NCBI GenBank assembly: GCA_020632575.1
Contig: JACKFH010000004.1
Coordinates: 1-64,000 of the forward strand
Direction of reading: 5' to 3'
DNA length: 64,000 nt
Source of the DNA: Candidatus Omnitrophota bacterium
GTDB lineage: Bacteria > Hinthialibacterota > Hinthialibacteria > OLB16
This document shows positions 1-8,220 of the stretch, in pieces. The notes below the pieces were generated by a model that searched no databases, had not been told where the DNA came from, and saw only the letters and a list, made by a program, of their open reading frames with translations. The translations under genes and the position numbers were made by a program. The first letter of the stretch is position 1; the number at the start of each line of letters is the position of its first letter.

Positions 1-177
1 TCGATCCTGACCAAAGAACTTGAGATCAATTCGAAATACACCAACCGTTCTTACGAGGAATGGTTCGCCAATGAGACCGCCGAGTCGCTGGTCGCTCAGA
101 AGCCGGCGCCGAGAGAGAAGCAACGGATGAAGATTCAAATCCTCATTCAGGATTTCATCTCCTCCAAAGACAAATAA
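1..177 (+). CDS. C-terminal end of an unidentified protein (partial)
   Basis: An open frame runs in from the left edge and stops at TAA 175-177, leaving 58 residues that begin SILTKELEINSKYTNRS and end in IQDFISSKDK. The fragment is charged and looks soluble and helical. I recognise no family in it. A strong hairpin-plus-T terminator follows 24 bases after the stop, which supports this being the genuine end of a gene transcribed rightward. The start lies outside the window, so size and function cannot be judged. Confidence 0.6.
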   Translation, partial: SILTKELEINSKYTNRSYEEWFANETAESLVAQKPAPREKQRMKIQILIQDFISSKDK

Positions 178-200
178 GAAATTCTTAAATCGACTTATAG

Positions 201-241
201 AAAACCCCGAACGTTCAAGGACGTTCGGGGTTTTCTTGTTT
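201..241 (+). terminator. Rho-independent terminator after the left-edge gene
   Basis: A perfect 14-bp inverted repeat (AAAACCCCGAACGT at 201-214 and its complement at 221-234) encloses a 6-base loop and runs into TTTTCTTGTTTT. It lies just downstream of the stop at 177 and should end rightward transcription. The left arm starts with AAAA, so it could also work on the other strand. Confidence 0.85.
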
Positions 242-261
242 TGCCTCAATCCAACTCAATG

Positions 262-298
262 AAAAGGGGCGCTGAGCATCAATGCCAGCGCCCCTTTT
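262..298 (-). terminator. Terminator downstream of glyA
   Basis: A 12-bp perfect inverted repeat (AAAAGGGGCGCT at 262-273 against AGCGCCCCTTTT at 287-298) with a 13-base loop lies 27 bases beyond the glyA stop. Read on the minus strand the hairpin ends in TTTT. Together with the hairpin at 201-234 it insulates the two convergent transcripts. Confidence 0.75.
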
Positions 299-324
299 GG
301 GCTATCTCAATGGGGGACTTTCTC

Positions 325-1593
325 TCAGGAGGCAATGCCCGGGGCGGGGAACTGGTCGCAGAGTTCTTTGACCTCTCGCTTGACTCGGGTTTGCGTTCCC
401 TCGTCCTGAATGTTGGCCAGCACTTCGGAGATCCACTTGGCGATGGTCTTCATCTCCTCCTCTTTCATGCCGCGAGAGGTGACAGCCGGCGTTCCGATGC
501 GGAGGCCACTTGGATCCCATGGTTTCCGTGGATCGAATGGGATCGCATTCGAGTTGCAGACAACGCCCGCCTTGTTCAGGGCGCTGGCCGCCTCACGACC
601 GCCGAGCCCCTTGGAGGTGACATCGACCAACATCAGATGGTTGTCCGTCCCGCCGGTCACAATGTCGAATCCTTCCTCTTGGAGAGCCGCAGCCAAAGCC
701 TTCGCGTTCTTGATGATCTGACCGCAGTAGACCGAGTAGTCGGGAGAAGCTGCTTCCTTAAGAGCGACCGCGATGGCCGCGGTCGTGTGATTGTGAGGCC
801 CCCCTTGCAGACAGGGGAAGACCGCTTTGTCGAGCGCCGCCGCGTGTTCTTCCTTGCAGAGGAACATTCCGCCGCGAGGTCCGCGCAAAGTTTTGTGAGT
901 CGTCGTCGTGATGACATCCACATACGGGGAAGGGTCCGGGTGGTTGCCGGTGATCACTAACCCGCTGATATGTGCGACATCCGCGATCAGGTAGGCGCCA
1001 ACCTCTTTAGCGATGGCGCCAAACTTTTCGAAATCGACGTAGCGGGGGTAGCCGCTGATCCCGGCCCAGATCATTTTGGGTTTTTCTTTGATCGCCATCT
1101 CGCGAATGGCTTCATAGTCGAGGAGATGATCTTTTTCCGAGACCGTGTACTGCACGGAGTCGAATAACTTTCCGCTGAAGTTGACCTTCCATCCGTGAGT
1201 GAGGTGACCTCCATGCGCCAGGTGCATTCCCATCACTTTATCGCCCGGCTCAAGGAGGGCCATGTAGACGGCCTGATTGGCGGGTGATCCCGAAAGGGGC
1301 TGGACATTGGCGTGATCCATCTTGAAGAGCGCTTTGGCACGGTCGATGGCGAGTTGTTCGATCTGGTCGATGAACTCCTGGCCCTCGTAATACCGTTTGC
1401 CCGGGTATCCCTCGGAGTATTTGTTGGTCAGAACCGAACCTGTGGCTTGCATGACCGCTTTCGAGGTGTAGTTCTCGGATGCGATCAGACGGATGGAGTC
1501 AGCCTGACGCTGCTCCTCTTTGTGAATGAGATCCGCAATTTCGGGATCGACAGCCTGGATGGCATCCAAGGCATCAACGGCAACTGTGGACAT
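325..1593 (-). CDS. glyA: Serine hydroxymethyltransferase
   Basis: PLP enzyme that interconverts serine and glycine while loading or unloading a one-carbon unit on tetrahydrofolate; cytosolic. The 422-aa product has the usual length of bacterial GlyA. Visible landmarks are the N-terminal IRLIASENYTS block (about 35-44), the YPGKRYYEG substrate loop (63-71), HxxHGGHLTHG near 125-134, DVAHISGL (205-212) and the PLP-lysine motif TTTTHKTLRGPRGG with Lys234. The C-terminal IRIGTPAVTSRGM block is present. The start ATG at 1593 is set by a Shine-Dalgarno AGGAGGGG about 8 bases upstream. The leader carries a ZTP riboswitch and a sigma-70-like promoter, so expression should follow one-carbon/purine stress. 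A glycine-cleavage gene (gcvPB) lies 21 kb away in the same orientation. Confidence 0.97.
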   Translation of the reverse strand: MSTVAVDALDAIQAVDPEIADLIHKEEQRQADSIRLIASENYTSKAVMQATGSVLTNKYSEGYPGKRYYEGQEFIDQIEQLAIDRAKALFKMDHANVQPLSGSPANQAVYMALLEPGDKVMGMHLAHGGHLTHGWKVNFSGKLFDSVQYTVSEKDHLLDYEAIREMAIKEKPKMIWAGISGYPRYVDFEKFGAIAKEVGAYLIADVAHISGLVITGNHPDPSPYVDVITTTTHKTLRGPRGGMFLCKEEHAAALDKAVFPCLQGGPHNHTTAAIAVALKEAASPDYSVYCGQIIKNAKALAAALQEEGFDIVTGGTDNHLMLVDVTSKGLGGREAASALNKAGVVCNSNAIPFDPRKPWDPSGLRIGTPAVTSRGMKEEEMKTIAKWISEVLANIQDEGTQTRVKREVKELCDQFPAPGIAS

Positions 1594-1644
1594 AAGTTTC
1601 CCCTCCTGTGGTGCAAGTGTGTTTTCGTTGAAAATTTTGGATGT

Positions 1645-1740
1645 CGATCGCCCAGGCCCGCGGCGATGAGGACTGAAATTCCGGCGAGCTTCCCAACGGT
1701 TTGACTCCGTCTTGAGGGTGAGGACCAGTCACTCGCCGAT
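1645..1740 (-). ncRNA. ZTP (pfl) riboswitch in the glyA leader
   Basis: On the minus strand the leader has the pfl order of elements. P1 is formed by GGCGAG (1732-1737) with CUCGCC (1683-1688). The conserved UGACUGG follows the 5' arm directly, GGGAAG precedes the 3' arm, and a distal GGGCCUGGGC lies at 1650-1659. The P3 pseudoknot can form between GGUCC (1722-1726), right after the conserved ACU, and GGGCC (1655-1659), just before the invariant UGGGC. In typical members this pairing is GGCG/CGCC, so the change is compensatory. ZTP riboswitches are known to control purine and folate genes including glyA. They sense ZMP/ZTP, which builds up when 10-formyl-THF is short. No terminator is obvious between element and start codon, so control may be translational. 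Confidence 0.87.
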
Positions 1741-1747
1741 CTCCTTT

Positions 1748-1776
1748 AACATAATAATTTTCTTGGAGTCGGTCAA
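1748..1776 (-). promoter_or_regulatory. Sigma-70-type promoter of glyA
   Basis: On the minus strand TTGACC (1771-1776) and TATGTT (1748-1753) are separated by exactly 17 bases. The predicted start of transcription, about 1740, coincides with the first base of the riboswitch P1 region, which supports both calls. Confidence 0.7.
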
Positions 1777-1901
1777 TGGGGCGGTGGAGTCTGAAGACTG
1801 GTTTTCCGACCTTTCTTGACCTCAATCGACCTTTCCCTGACCATGTAAGGGGGGACCTACCAATCCAAATACAAACCATGGTCAAAGGATTCTTCAATTT
1901 C

Positions 1902-3140
1902 ATGACATCCCAGAGATCGATACCCTTTCTAGTGTTTCTTTTTCAAGTTATTGAACCCTTTGGCTCCGCTCTTTCCTCCGACTGGCCGGGGTGGCGCGGG
2001 GCCAATCGCGATGGGGTTTCCCGTGAAGCGGAATGGATGACCGATTGGCCGAAGAGCGGGCCGGAAATCCTTTGGAGGGCCCGGGTTGGCATGGGGTTTT
2101 CCTCCTTCGCCGTCGAGAGCGGTCGCCTCTTTACAATGGGGCACAAGGATGGCATCGACATGGTTCACTGCCTGGATGCGGAGACTGGCGAAGGGGTCTG
2201 GAACTTCGATTACGAGGCCCCGATTTATGAGCGGGGGGCCGAGGGCGGACCGACCGCGACTCCGACTGTGCATGGGGACAAGGTGTACACCCTCAGTCGA
2301 ACCGGACTGCTTCTCTGCTTGGACCGGAAGTCCGGCGAAAAGATTTGGGAACGCGATCTGGTCAATGATTTCGAGGTCGAGATTCCGCATTATGGGTTCG
2401 CGTGTTCGCCGCTCGCCGATCACGGACGCTTGATTGTCGACGCGGGGAAGATTGTGGCGCTCGATTTGGAAAGTGGAAACACGATTTGGGAGACCGAGGC
2501 ATTCAAAGCCGGTTATTCCTCCCCCGTTCCATTCGAGATCGGGGGCCAATCTTATGTCGCGAATTTCAACGCCGACAGTTTGAAGATCCTCAAATCGGAA
2601 TCGGGCGATGTGGTCTCCTCCGCCTCCTGGGAAACGAGTAGCGAGATCAATGTGGCCACACCGATCATTCAGGAGGAAAAGATTTTCATCTCCTCGGGAT
2701 TTGGAATGGGGTGTGCGCTTTACGATGCGAGCGATCCGACCAACCTGGTTCGCCTCTGGCGGAACCATAACATGCACACCCACTTCAGCAACTGTGTCTT
2801 ATGGGATGGTTTTATTTATGGTTTCGATGGTCATGTCACTCGCGATGAGGGGTTCCTGACCTGCCTCGATTTCGAGACCGGCGAGACCCGATGGAAGGAC
2901 GATCAAGTCCGCAAGGGCTCCCTCATCATCGCTGGCGGTCACATCCTTGCGCTCCTCGAGACCGGCGAACTTATTGTGGCGAAAGCGACTCCGGAGGGTT
3001 TCCAAGAGGAATCTCGATCCCATATTCTCGGCGGTCGCTGCTGGACTCCGCCGGTCCTCAGTGATGGCAAGATCTATAGTCGGAATGTGAAGGGCGATTT
3101 GATCTGTTTGGATGTGAGGCAGAAGGATAAGGTGAAATAA
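1902..3140 (+). CDS. Secreted PQQ-type beta-propeller protein
   Basis: A 412-aa product with a signal-peptide-like N-terminus (MTSQRSIPFLVFLFQ, then a short polar stretch) followed by DWPGWRGANRDG. This WRGxxRxG opening is typical of exported PQQ-repeat/BamB-like propellers of environmental bacteria. Blades carry repeated Ala-Glu-Thr-Gly-x-x-x-W signatures, for example CLDAETGEGVWNF, CLDRKSGEKIWE, LDLESGNTIWE and CLDFETGETRW. The fold is expected to be an eight-bladed propeller in periplasm or outside the cell. No quinoprotein dehydrogenase catalytic residues are evident, so a scaffold or binding role is more likely than enzymatic activity. The start is uncertain: ATG 1878 is in frame and also possible. 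It diverges from glyA. Confidence 0.85.
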   Translation: MTSQRSIPFLVFLFQVIEPFGSALSSDWPGWRGANRDGVSREAEWMTDWPKSGPEILWRARVGMGFSSFAVESGRLFTMGHKDGIDMVHCLDAETGEGVWNFDYEAPIYERGAEGGPTATPTVHGDKVYTLSRTGLLLCLDRKSGEKIWERDLVNDFEVEIPHYGFACSPLADHGRLIVDAGKIVALDLESGNTIWETEAFKAGYSSPVPFEIGGQSYVANFNADSLKILKSESGDVVSSASWETSSEINVATPIIQEEKIFISSGFGMGCALYDASDPTNLVRLWRNHNMHTHFSNCVLWDGFIYGFDGHVTRDEGFLTCLDFETGETRWKDDQVRKGSLIIAGGHILALLETGELIVAKATPEGFQEESRSHILGGRCWTPPVLSDGKIYSRNVKGDLICLDVRQKDKVK

Positions 3141-3179
3141 TCGAATGTTTCCATCCGCCTATCCGGAGGCATATTAGAC

Positions 3180-3839
3180 ATGGAATCGGGAGAAAGTTCT
3201 GAGGTTCAGTCGATCTCGCGAGAACTGATTAAACCCATCGCGACGAGTCTCACCGCTAGTCTCATTCTTCTCGGGAGCGCCGCTTTATTGGTGAGTCCTT
3301 TTGGACATCCCATCATGCTGCTCCCTCAATTTGTTGCGGCGGTGATTTTAGTCGGCTGTTTGTTTATCCTTCCTTTTCACCTCGCGAGGTTGTGTTTGGA
3401 CCGGAAGCGAATCGAATCGGCGAGAGTCCTGTTGTGGGTGGTCTTTCTCATTCTCTTTTTGGTTCCCTCGCTAATCTTCTCGCAGAAAATTCGGATTGAG
3501 GGGATGAGGGCGATTCCTGAAAGCGCATCGCCCATTCTGAAAGCCCTTCGAGAGTACCAGGGTAAATACGGCAGATGGCCGATGTCATTGGAAAGTCTCA
3601 CCCCGGAGTATATGGCCGTAGTCCCCGCGACAGGCATCGGGGCTTATCCAAGATTCTCCTATTCGGTGAGCGACATCCACGGCGAACTTTCCGAAGATCC
3701 ATGGACGCTTTGGGTGGACACGCCGCAGCGATTCTTGAACTTCGACTGCATGATCTATCTGCCGAGCGAGAATTATCCCGATTACTTCCTTGGTGGGTAT
3801 ACCGAGCCGATTGGCAAATGGGTTTACATTCATGAATGA
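3180..3839 (+). CDS. Three-TM membrane protein with a pseudopilin-like C-terminal domain
   Basis: A 219-aa product with ATG 3180 behind GGAGG (3165-3169). Three hydrophobic segments lie at about 21-40, 48-68 and 83-101. The exposed C-terminal half starts with a helix, ILKALREYQGKYGRWP, and the phrase SLESLTPEYMAVVPATG. That wording resembles the core of type II secretion GspG-like pseudopilins (alkxYxxxxGxYPxsLxxLxPxYl), here lacking the prepilin leader and fused behind membrane helices. A second gene of the same design is at 35435-36250. Function unknown; the resemblance is by eye and could be convergent. Confidence 0.7.
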   Translation: MESGESSEVQSISRELIKPIATSLTASLILLGSAALLVSPFGHPIMLLPQFVAAVILVGCLFILPFHLARLCLDRKRIESARVLLWVVFLILFLVPSLIFSQKIRIEGMRAIPESASPILKALREYQGKYGRWPMSLESLTPEYMAVVPATGIGAYPRFSYSVSDIHGELSEDPWTLWVDTPQRFLNFDCMIYLPSENYPDYFLGGYTEPIGKWVYIHE

Positions 3840-3851
3840 GGCCCTCTCACC

Positions 3852-6101
3852 TCACTCCAAAAATCCCTCATACAGCCCCAAATAATACGGCAACAAGAAG
3901 AAAGTTCCCTCGTATTCCACATCCCCTCGAGTGTAATCCAGAGAGAAGTGGTCGCTGTTGATGCGGATGTGACAGCGTTCGTCGATCGGGATCGCTTCGC
4001 CGGTGACTCGGTCCCAACCATACCCGGGCTCCGACCCAGGGGTGGGATCCTGCATGACATCCAGACGTTGACTGTTTTGCATCTCCCAACCGAGAAGGAG
4101 CCTTGGAGTCTTCTTGAGGGTCTCGATTCCCGCCGCAAAGGAATGATCGTAATCCGGCTCGATGCCCTCGAGCATGTGGGTGTTTAGGTTGTCATCCAAC
4201 GCGAAGGTCATGAAGTTGAAGAAGGGATCGTTCTGTTTCGAGACGAACAGCCAATTTCTCTCGATGCTTCGCTGCCAGAGTTTGACCAGCTCCGGGTCGG
4301 TCTCATATTTCAGCAGCCCCCAATACGAGAGATACGCCAGATTGTTGTCCCACGGCACCACCATGTTTGGTGGAAAGATCGCTCGGCCGGAGATCGCGTT
4401 GATATGGTAATCGTGGTCGTTGCACAACGCCGCTTTCGCTTCCAGGTATTTCGTGGCGCCCGTGATGTGATGCGCGACATTGAGGAAGGAGAGAATCTCG
4501 ACCGACTGAATCCCGCGATCCGCCCACCCATCCGGACCGTTCACATACTCGGGCGACCAATTCGCCCATCGCGTCGGCTTCCCATCGTAGTCGATCAGAC
4601 GGTAGCCATGATCCACGATATGATCGGTCATCCTCCGAACGAGATCGCGAACCTCGGCCTTCTCCTCCTCGGTCTCGGCGACGAAGTCGTAATACAGGGC
4701 ATAGAAGAAATAGTGCCCGCAGATCTCATCCGAACTCGTATCGCATTTCCAGAGATACTTTCCATCCTCGCTGGTCGGCCAACGCGGAAAGATCTCCTTC
4801 CACAGGGGGTCCTCCTCTTTCATCTTGCGATTGACCTCGGGAGTCAATTGAGTGTTCGGGTTCGGTTCCCAATCGGCCGGGATCACCGAGCGGGCGGGGA
4901 ACCCGGACATGGGAGTCACCTGCTCCAGAAATAGGAGCCCTTTGAAAATCCGTTTGGCCCTCTCCTTCGCCTCCGGATCCTGGGTGGCCGCGTATCGGAA
5001 GGCTTGAGAAGCTCCGTACATCGCGGAGTAAAGGCCATCGTTGTCCGTGTGGTTGATCCAGTGAGTGTCCAGGTTTCCTTTCTCGTGGAACCGACAGCGG
5101 ACGACATAATCCATCCGCCAATGACGTTGGTCGATAATCTCTTCGTATTCCTTGGCTTTCTCCGCCAAAGTTTTGTCCTCGGTTTGGATCTTGGAGACAC
5201 CTCCGGGTGTGGCAATCCAGACTGTTCCATCCGGGGCGATTGAAAGGTCATTTACATGGTCGTCCGGTAACCACCTATCCCCCGCACGGTAAGACCATTC
5301 GTCCCCATTGAAGTAAACAGCCCCCCACTCGGTTCCAAACCAAACCTTGCCATCCCTCGCCTCGGCGCAAGTGAAATGATCGTAGGGAAGCCCTTCCTCG
5401 CCAGTGAAGATCTTCCATTGGCTCCTATCGAACACCGCGGCGCCTTCCTTGCAGCCCATCCATAGATGAGACCCGTCGGAGGCAAGTGCGGTCACCTGAG
5501 TCGGGGACCAACTGTACTTATCATCGGAGATGATCAACTCCTCGAGCGATCCCCCCTTGGTGGTCGACCGCAGGAGATGATCGTCGGTTCCCAGGTAAAT
5601 CCAGTCCCCCAAAACCGTGAAGGCGCGAATCGGTTGGTCCCCAATGATGATTCCATCGAGGGTCTCCTTGTCGAGGAAACAAAATCCCTGATTGGTTCCG
5701 ATGCCGATCTTATCCCCAAAGAAGCGGATATCGTCGATCCGGATCTCTTCCGCCAGATTGAAATTGTCCCATCCGCCCTGATCCCGCTTGGCCAGTTGAT
5801 GTCCTCCCCCCGCCCAGAGCGTCTCCCCATCGTGTTCCAAGACCGTGATCTCAAATCCCGGACCCTCCTCCCATGGTCCCAATCGATCCGCGCTCGAAAT
5901 AAAGAGACCGGAGATGGCAGCAACAATCGCGCGTCCATCCGGAATGACCGCGACTGAAAGGATGTCACCCTCCGGTTGGGTGAAACGGCTCGCGGATTGT
6001 TGTTGAAACGATTGGTTGACACTGGAAGGACCGAAATCCCGCGCCGAGGAGGTTGTTACCAGGATTCCGGCGAGAATAAACATCACTAAGAAACGGGTCA
6101 T
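3852..6101 (-). CDS. Secreted two-component-regulator-type propeller fused to an alpha-toroid domain
   Basis: A 749-aa product with a signal peptide (MTRFLVMFILAGILVTTSSA). Residues about 40-305 form propeller repeats of the kind found in sensor kinases (LWMGCKEGAAVFD, VWFGTEWGAVYFNGDEW, VWIATPGGVSKI). Residues about 330-749 are helical with repeated Trp/Tyr-rich motifs (DTHWINHTDNDGLYSAMYGAS, RRMTDHIVDHGYRLIDYDG, YHINAISGRAIFPP), reminiscent of an (alpha/alpha)-toroid of glycoside-processing enzymes. No kinase or membrane segment follows, so this looks like an exported binding or carbohydrate-active protein. The start codon is preceded by a 13-base palindrome (6103-6115) that contains the ribosome-binding GGAG. 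It converges with the gene ending at 3839. Confidence 0.75.
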   Translation of the reverse strand: MTRFLVMFILAGILVTTSSARDFGPSSVNQSFQQQSASRFTQPEGDILSVAVIPDGRAIVAAISGLFISSADRLGPWEEGPGFEITVLEHDGETLWAGGGHQLAKRDQGGWDNFNLAEEIRIDDIRFFGDKIGIGTNQGFCFLDKETLDGIIIGDQPIRAFTVLGDWIYLGTDDHLLRSTTKGGSLEELIISDDKYSWSPTQVTALASDGSHLWMGCKEGAAVFDRSQWKIFTGEEGLPYDHFTCAEARDGKVWFGTEWGAVYFNGDEWSYRAGDRWLPDDHVNDLSIAPDGTVWIATPGGVSKIQTEDKTLAEKAKEYEEIIDQRHWRMDYVVRCRFHEKGNLDTHWINHTDNDGLYSAMYGASQAFRYAATQDPEAKERAKRIFKGLLFLEQVTPMSGFPARSVIPADWEPNPNTQLTPEVNRKMKEEDPLWKEIFPRWPTSEDGKYLWKCDTSSDEICGHYFFYALYYDFVAETEEEKAEVRDLVRRMTDHIVDHGYRLIDYDGKPTRWANWSPEYVNGPDGWADRGIQSVEILSFLNVAHHITGATKYLEAKAALCNDHDYHINAISGRAIFPPNMVVPWDNNLAYLSYWGLLKYETDPELVKLWQRSIERNWLFVSKQNDPFFNFMTFALDDNLNTHMLEGIEPDYDHSFAAGIETLKKTPRLLLGWEMQNSQRLDVMQDPTPGSEPGYGWDRVTGEAIPIDERCHIRINSDHFSLDYTRGDVEYEGTFFLLPYYLGLYEGFLE

Positions 6102-6102
6102 G

Positions 6103-6115
6103 GAGGAGTCTCCTC
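6103..6115 (-). promoter_or_regulatory. Ribosome-binding site inside a small palindrome
   Basis: GAGGAG and CTCCTC flank a single base directly upstream of the ATG at 6101. Read on the minus strand, the GAGGAG that could bind the ribosome is also one arm of this inverted repeat. The site might be masked by local folding, or the repeat might be coincidental. The spacing to the start is consistent with translation. Confidence 0.35.
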
Positions 6116-6194
6116 TTTGTCGGGAGGGAGGTGGGCCGAATAACTTCCTTTCGACCCACCCTCATTCTCGACTGAAAAGATCGTTCGGGTCTTT

Positions 6195-7490
6195 CTACGG
6201 GTGAAGATACGCAGCCAGACCGGATAGAATTTTCGGATAGAAATCCGTCGACTTCTGAGGCATCCGAACCCCCGCCTGAGCCGCGGTCTTCACTTCATCA
6301 GGGTGCGTTCCTCGAAGGATAAAGGCGACATCGTATCCGAGGCGACTCAAACCCGCCTGGATCTCGCTTCCGGTCCGGACATAGGCGATCCGATCGGGAG
6401 CCCCCTCTTCGAGAGTCACTCCCAAAAGTTGGTCGAAAAAGATCCGGTGCAGCCAAACGACCGGGAGATCACGAATGCTGTCCTCAACATCGGGAGAAAG
6501 GAGGGATTGGAGTTTCTCTTTGTCCCGAAGTTTCAGCGTGTAGATCTTATCCCGGGTGACAAAGCCCATGACCTCCGCGTCCGATTCATCCTGGTGGATT
6601 TCGATCGCCTTGTCATGAATCGATTCCGCGGAGACATCCTCGTCGGACTCCTCAATATCGAAAAAGTCCCCGGCATGTTTGAGGAATTTCTCGATCTCTT
6701 CCTCCGAGACCCCCTTCACCATGCGGTGGGTGGGGAGGATTTCCACACCTGGATCCTCCAGCGCGGCGAAGTAAACGAGGATGTAATCGTAGGGCTGGGG
6801 ACCCTCAGCGTCGGGGTTGGCGGCTTTGCATTGGGCCTGGTAATTCTGTCCCGTTTCGTAACGATGATGTCCATCGGCGATCAAGAGTTTTTGAGGGGAG
6901 ACGATGCGCTTGATCGCCTCCATGATTTTTGGATCGGAAACCAGGGCCACATCGTTTTCGTGACCATGAAAATCTGGGAAAGTCACATCGGGAGATAGAT
7001 CGTTGAACATCTCTCCGAGTTCCCCCTTGGGATCGGAATAGAGGACAAAGATGGCTTCGGGCGTCCCTCTCACTTCAGAGTAGAGTTTGAGACGATCCGC
7101 TTTGTGCTCGGAAAAGGTGCGCTCATGCGGCAACACTGCATTGTCGCCGGGGTCAGGCAGTTTAAGGAGAGCATAGAAGCCGCTTCGGGTTTTCTCCTCA
7201 CCTGTCAGCGGCGATTTATAGGTTTGCCGATACACGAGGACTTTGGGGGAGTCTTCTTGAAGCAAGATCCCTTCGGCAACCCATGCCCGCAGTCGCTTGG
7301 CCGCCTCCGAATAGTAGTTGTGATCCTGTAGGGATTCGCCCAAGATGGCCCACACATAGTTATGGGGATCCTGGTTTCGGAACGATTCGATTTGTTCATT
7401 GGTGAACTTGTCATAGGGCGGGCAGACCACACGCTCCAAAAGATCGCTCTTCAGCGGGTAGTGGATGACTTTGAACGGTTCAATATCCAT
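6195..7490 (-). CDS. DUF1015 family protein
   Basis: A 431-aa product of the usual DUF1015 length. The N-terminus MDIEPFKVIHYPLK is followed by VVCPPYDKFTNEQ. The family hallmark LLIADGHHRYETG lies near residue 205, with VLPHERTFSEHKADRL at about 115-130. DUF1015 proteins are widespread and sit near serine/phosphoserine genes in some genomes, but their biochemical role is unproven; the conserved DGHHR motif suggests a phosphoryl-handling or metal site. The start at 7490 keeps the conserved N-terminus although no strong Shine-Dalgarno is visible. It stands alone, 112 bases from the rsmD-rlmN operon. Confidence 0.85.
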   Translation of the reverse strand: MDIEPFKVIHYPLKSDLLERVVCPPYDKFTNEQIESFRNQDPHNYVWAILGESLQDHNYYSEAAKRLRAWVAEGILLQEDSPKVLVYRQTYKSPLTGEEKTRSGFYALLKLPDPGDNAVLPHERTFSEHKADRLKLYSEVRGTPEAIFVLYSDPKGELGEMFNDLSPDVTFPDFHGHENDVALVSDPKIMEAIKRIVSPQKLLIADGHHRYETGQNYQAQCKAANPDAEGPQPYDYILVYFAALEDPGVEILPTHRMVKGVSEEEIEKFLKHAGDFFDIEESDEDVSAESIHDKAIEIHQDESDAEVMGFVTRDKIYTLKLRDKEKLQSLLSPDVEDSIRDLPVVWLHRIFFDQLLGVTLEEGAPDRIAYVRTGSEIQAGLSRLGYDVAFILRGTHPDEVKTAAQAGVRMPQKSTDFYPKILSGLAAYLHP

Positions 7491-7602
7491 AACGGGAAAA
7501 AGCTCTTTCTTGATCGATGTTTAGATCGAATTGGAATCGCCCCCCGAACGGGAGGTCAGTGAGGAAATTAACATAAGAGGATCGAATTCCAACAGGGAGG
7601 TC

Positions 7603-8220
7603 TCAGTCCAGGTATTCCCCCGGTTCCATGGTAATCCAGCATTTATCGAACAAAAGCGGAATCACTCGTCCCTCGTTCCAGATCCGTTCCTTTTTGACCC
7701 GGCAGTAGAAGAGTTCCCCGTGGTAGGTGATGTGGAACCGGATCGGGCGTTCCTTGAGAAACGAAAGGAATGAGAACCGCTTCTCCCAATAACCCAGTGA
7801 GACGCGCTTGTGAAAAATCACAGTCGGTCGGACACGGCCCCCAGCCGTATTGATTCGGAGCGCGTAACCCTCCCCCTCCTCGAATTTCCCCTCGACCTTC
7901 TCGACCCCCCAAAACTGTTTCCCCCCCAGCATCGCGCCGGGGTGGTCGACCGCCATCCTCGCCACATAAAACCCCTTGGCGTCCTCGTATCGCGCCTCGC
8001 ACGTGATGTAACCGAACTCGTGAAAGGGTTTCTGGAAGGTCGATCCCTCGACCGGTGTATAGCAGCCGAAGTAATGACCGGACAGAGTGTCGTCGCGGAG
8101 CACCTTGGCCGGGGTGAGTCGCTGGTGAAAAAGATGTCGCTTGATGTCCTTGAAGTCGATCCAATCGATCAAAAGCCCCGCCCAGCCGTAGAACCTCCAG
8201 GGAGGGGAAGGGAGTCTCAT
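7603..8220 (-). CDS. Acetoacetate-decarboxylase-like superfamily protein
   Basis: A 205-aa product. The region GAMLGGKQFWGVEKVEGKF (about 105-123) matches the position and shape of the acetoacetate decarboxylase active-site segment (GRExWGxPKK), where a lysine forms the Schiff base. FGYITCEARYEDAKGFYVARMAVD also fits the beta-cone fold. It is shorter than classical Adc and the lysine context is changed, so the substrate cannot be predicted. Its ATG overlaps the TGA of rlmN (ATGA, 8217-8220), implying translational coupling and that it is the third gene of the rsmD-rlmN operon. Confidence 0.6.
   Translation of the reverse strand: MRLPSPPWRFYGWAGLLIDWIDFKDIKRHLFHQRLTPAKVLRDDTLSGHYFGCYTPVEGSTFQKPFHEFGYITCEARYEDAKGFYVARMAVDHPGAMLGGKQFWGVEKVEGKFEEGEGYALRINTAGGRVRPTVIFHKRVSLGYWEKRFSFLSFLKERPIRFHITYHGELFYCRVKKERIWNEGRVIPLLFDKCWITMEPGEYLD

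Noticed and set aside
241..960. A 239-codon plus-strand frame opposite glyA
   Set aside because: It overlaps the glyA terminator hairpin and conserved glyA coding sequence; no independent coding signal.
1929..2783. A 284-codon minus-strand frame opposite the PQQ-type propeller
   Set aside because: The plus-strand product has clear repeated propeller motifs; the antisense product has none.
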